Shown here piece by piece: positions 11,994 through 12,247 of a DNA stretch of 12,247 nucleotides. The first letter of the stretch is position 1. Each line of letters opens with the position of its first letter. Made by a program: the position numbers and the translations under genes. The DNA lies in the NCBI GenBank assembly GCA_018651445.1, contig JABIDZ010000026.1, forward strand, positions 1 through 12,247, given 5' to 3'. The stretch comes from Candidatus Iainarchaeum sp. Lineage in GTDB: Archaea > Iainarchaeota > Iainarchaeia > Iainarchaeales > JAAZKV01. The notes beneath the pieces are model-generated. The model had not been told where the DNA came from, did no database searches, and worked only from the letters and a program-made list of their open reading frames with translations.

Positions 11994-12247
11994 ATGAACT
12001 ATTCCCATTCAAGAATCTCTTGTTTTGAAAACTGTAAGTTAGCTTACAAATTCCGTTACATCGACAGAGTAAAAGTAGATATTCCAACTACAATAGAATG
12101 CTTTATGGGTTCGCAAGTTCACGATGCATTAGAAAAACTATACAAAGACAAAATGCACGGAAAAGATCTAACAAAAAAACAAGTACTAGACTACTACGAA
12201 AAAGAGTGGAAGAAGAATTACAAGGATACAATAAAAATCACAAAAAA
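11994..12247 (+). CDS. PD-(D/E)XK (RecB/Cas4-like) nuclease, N-terminal part
   Basis: Cut by the window end; 84 codons are visible. The start MNYSHSRISCFENCKLAYKF and RYIDRV match the opening of RecB-like PD-(D/E)XK proteins (typically S-x-S-R-L-x-x-F-x-x-C-P-x-x-Y-K-F-x-Y-I-D). FMGSQVHDALEKLYK (38-52) gives the motif I histidine, His43. Cys14 sits at the position that in Cas4/AddB-like enzymes can be an Fe-S ligand; Cys10 is extra. The catalytic Asp and E-x-K lie beyond the window, so activity cannot be judged. No cas gene or repeat array is in view, so a Cas4 role is not supported; a DNA-repair or defence exonuclease is more neutral. It follows AIPR by 54 bp. Confidence 0.85.
   Translation, partial: MNYSHSRISCFENCKLAYKFRYIDRVKVDIPTTIECFMGSQVHDALEKLYKDKMHGKDLTKKQVLDYYEKEWKKNYKDTIKITK

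Noticed and set aside
11994..12247. Calling the last gene cas4
   Set aside because: Only the N-terminus is visible, there is no CRISPR context, and the other conserved cysteines lie beyond the edge.

Overview
The window looks like an AT-rich archaeal chromosome segment, most likely from a small-genome lineage of the DPANN type. Three observations support this. Most genes have an archaeal TATA-like box centred about 25 bp before the start codon, which predicts leaderless mRNAs. Coding is dense with many short, basic orphan proteins. A PurF fragment reads best as archaeal. The assignment is inference: there is no rRNA or ribosomal protein here to confirm it.

Left part (1-1743, minus strand): a basic 124-aa orphan, a short-chain dehydrogenase, and the start of purF (amidophosphoribosyltransferase, first step of purine synthesis). 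The purF frame carries an in-frame TAA inside its most conserved motif. An inverted repeat lies between the TATA box and start codon of the orphan.

Middle part (1850-6500): mostly lineage-specific small proteins. They include a 59-aa four-cysteine protein followed by a 53-bp tandem repeat rich in hairpins; a 246-aa orphan with a kinase-like DFG; an Xre-type HTH regulator; a HAD hydrolase; a 58-aa basic protein followed by a 107-aa protein that seems to start at ATT; orphans of 69, 252 and 68 aa; and a 60-aa PspC-domain membrane protein. A 67-bp element occurs twice, at 4572 and 6225.

Intergenic 6492-6880 and 7877-8107 hold no convincing gene, but each contains stem-loop structures and G+C that looks higher than the surroundings, so both are candidates for non-coding RNA.

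Right part (6881-end) reads as a defence island. It holds a 331-aa protein with a DUF4145/HEPN-like C-terminus; a convergent type II restriction-modification pair (Bsp6I-like endonuclease and C5-cytosine methyltransferase, predicted target GCNGC); a 44-aa zinc ribbon; an Excalibur-domain lipoprotein; a 565-aa AIPR-family abortive-infection protein with a PD-(D/E)XK-like N-terminus; and the start of a RecB/Cas4-like nuclease cut by the window edge. The methyltransferase would protect host DNA while the endonuclease cuts unmodified DNA, and AIPR would act as an independent anti-phage layer. No tRNA, rRNA, CRISPR array or insertion sequence was seen.
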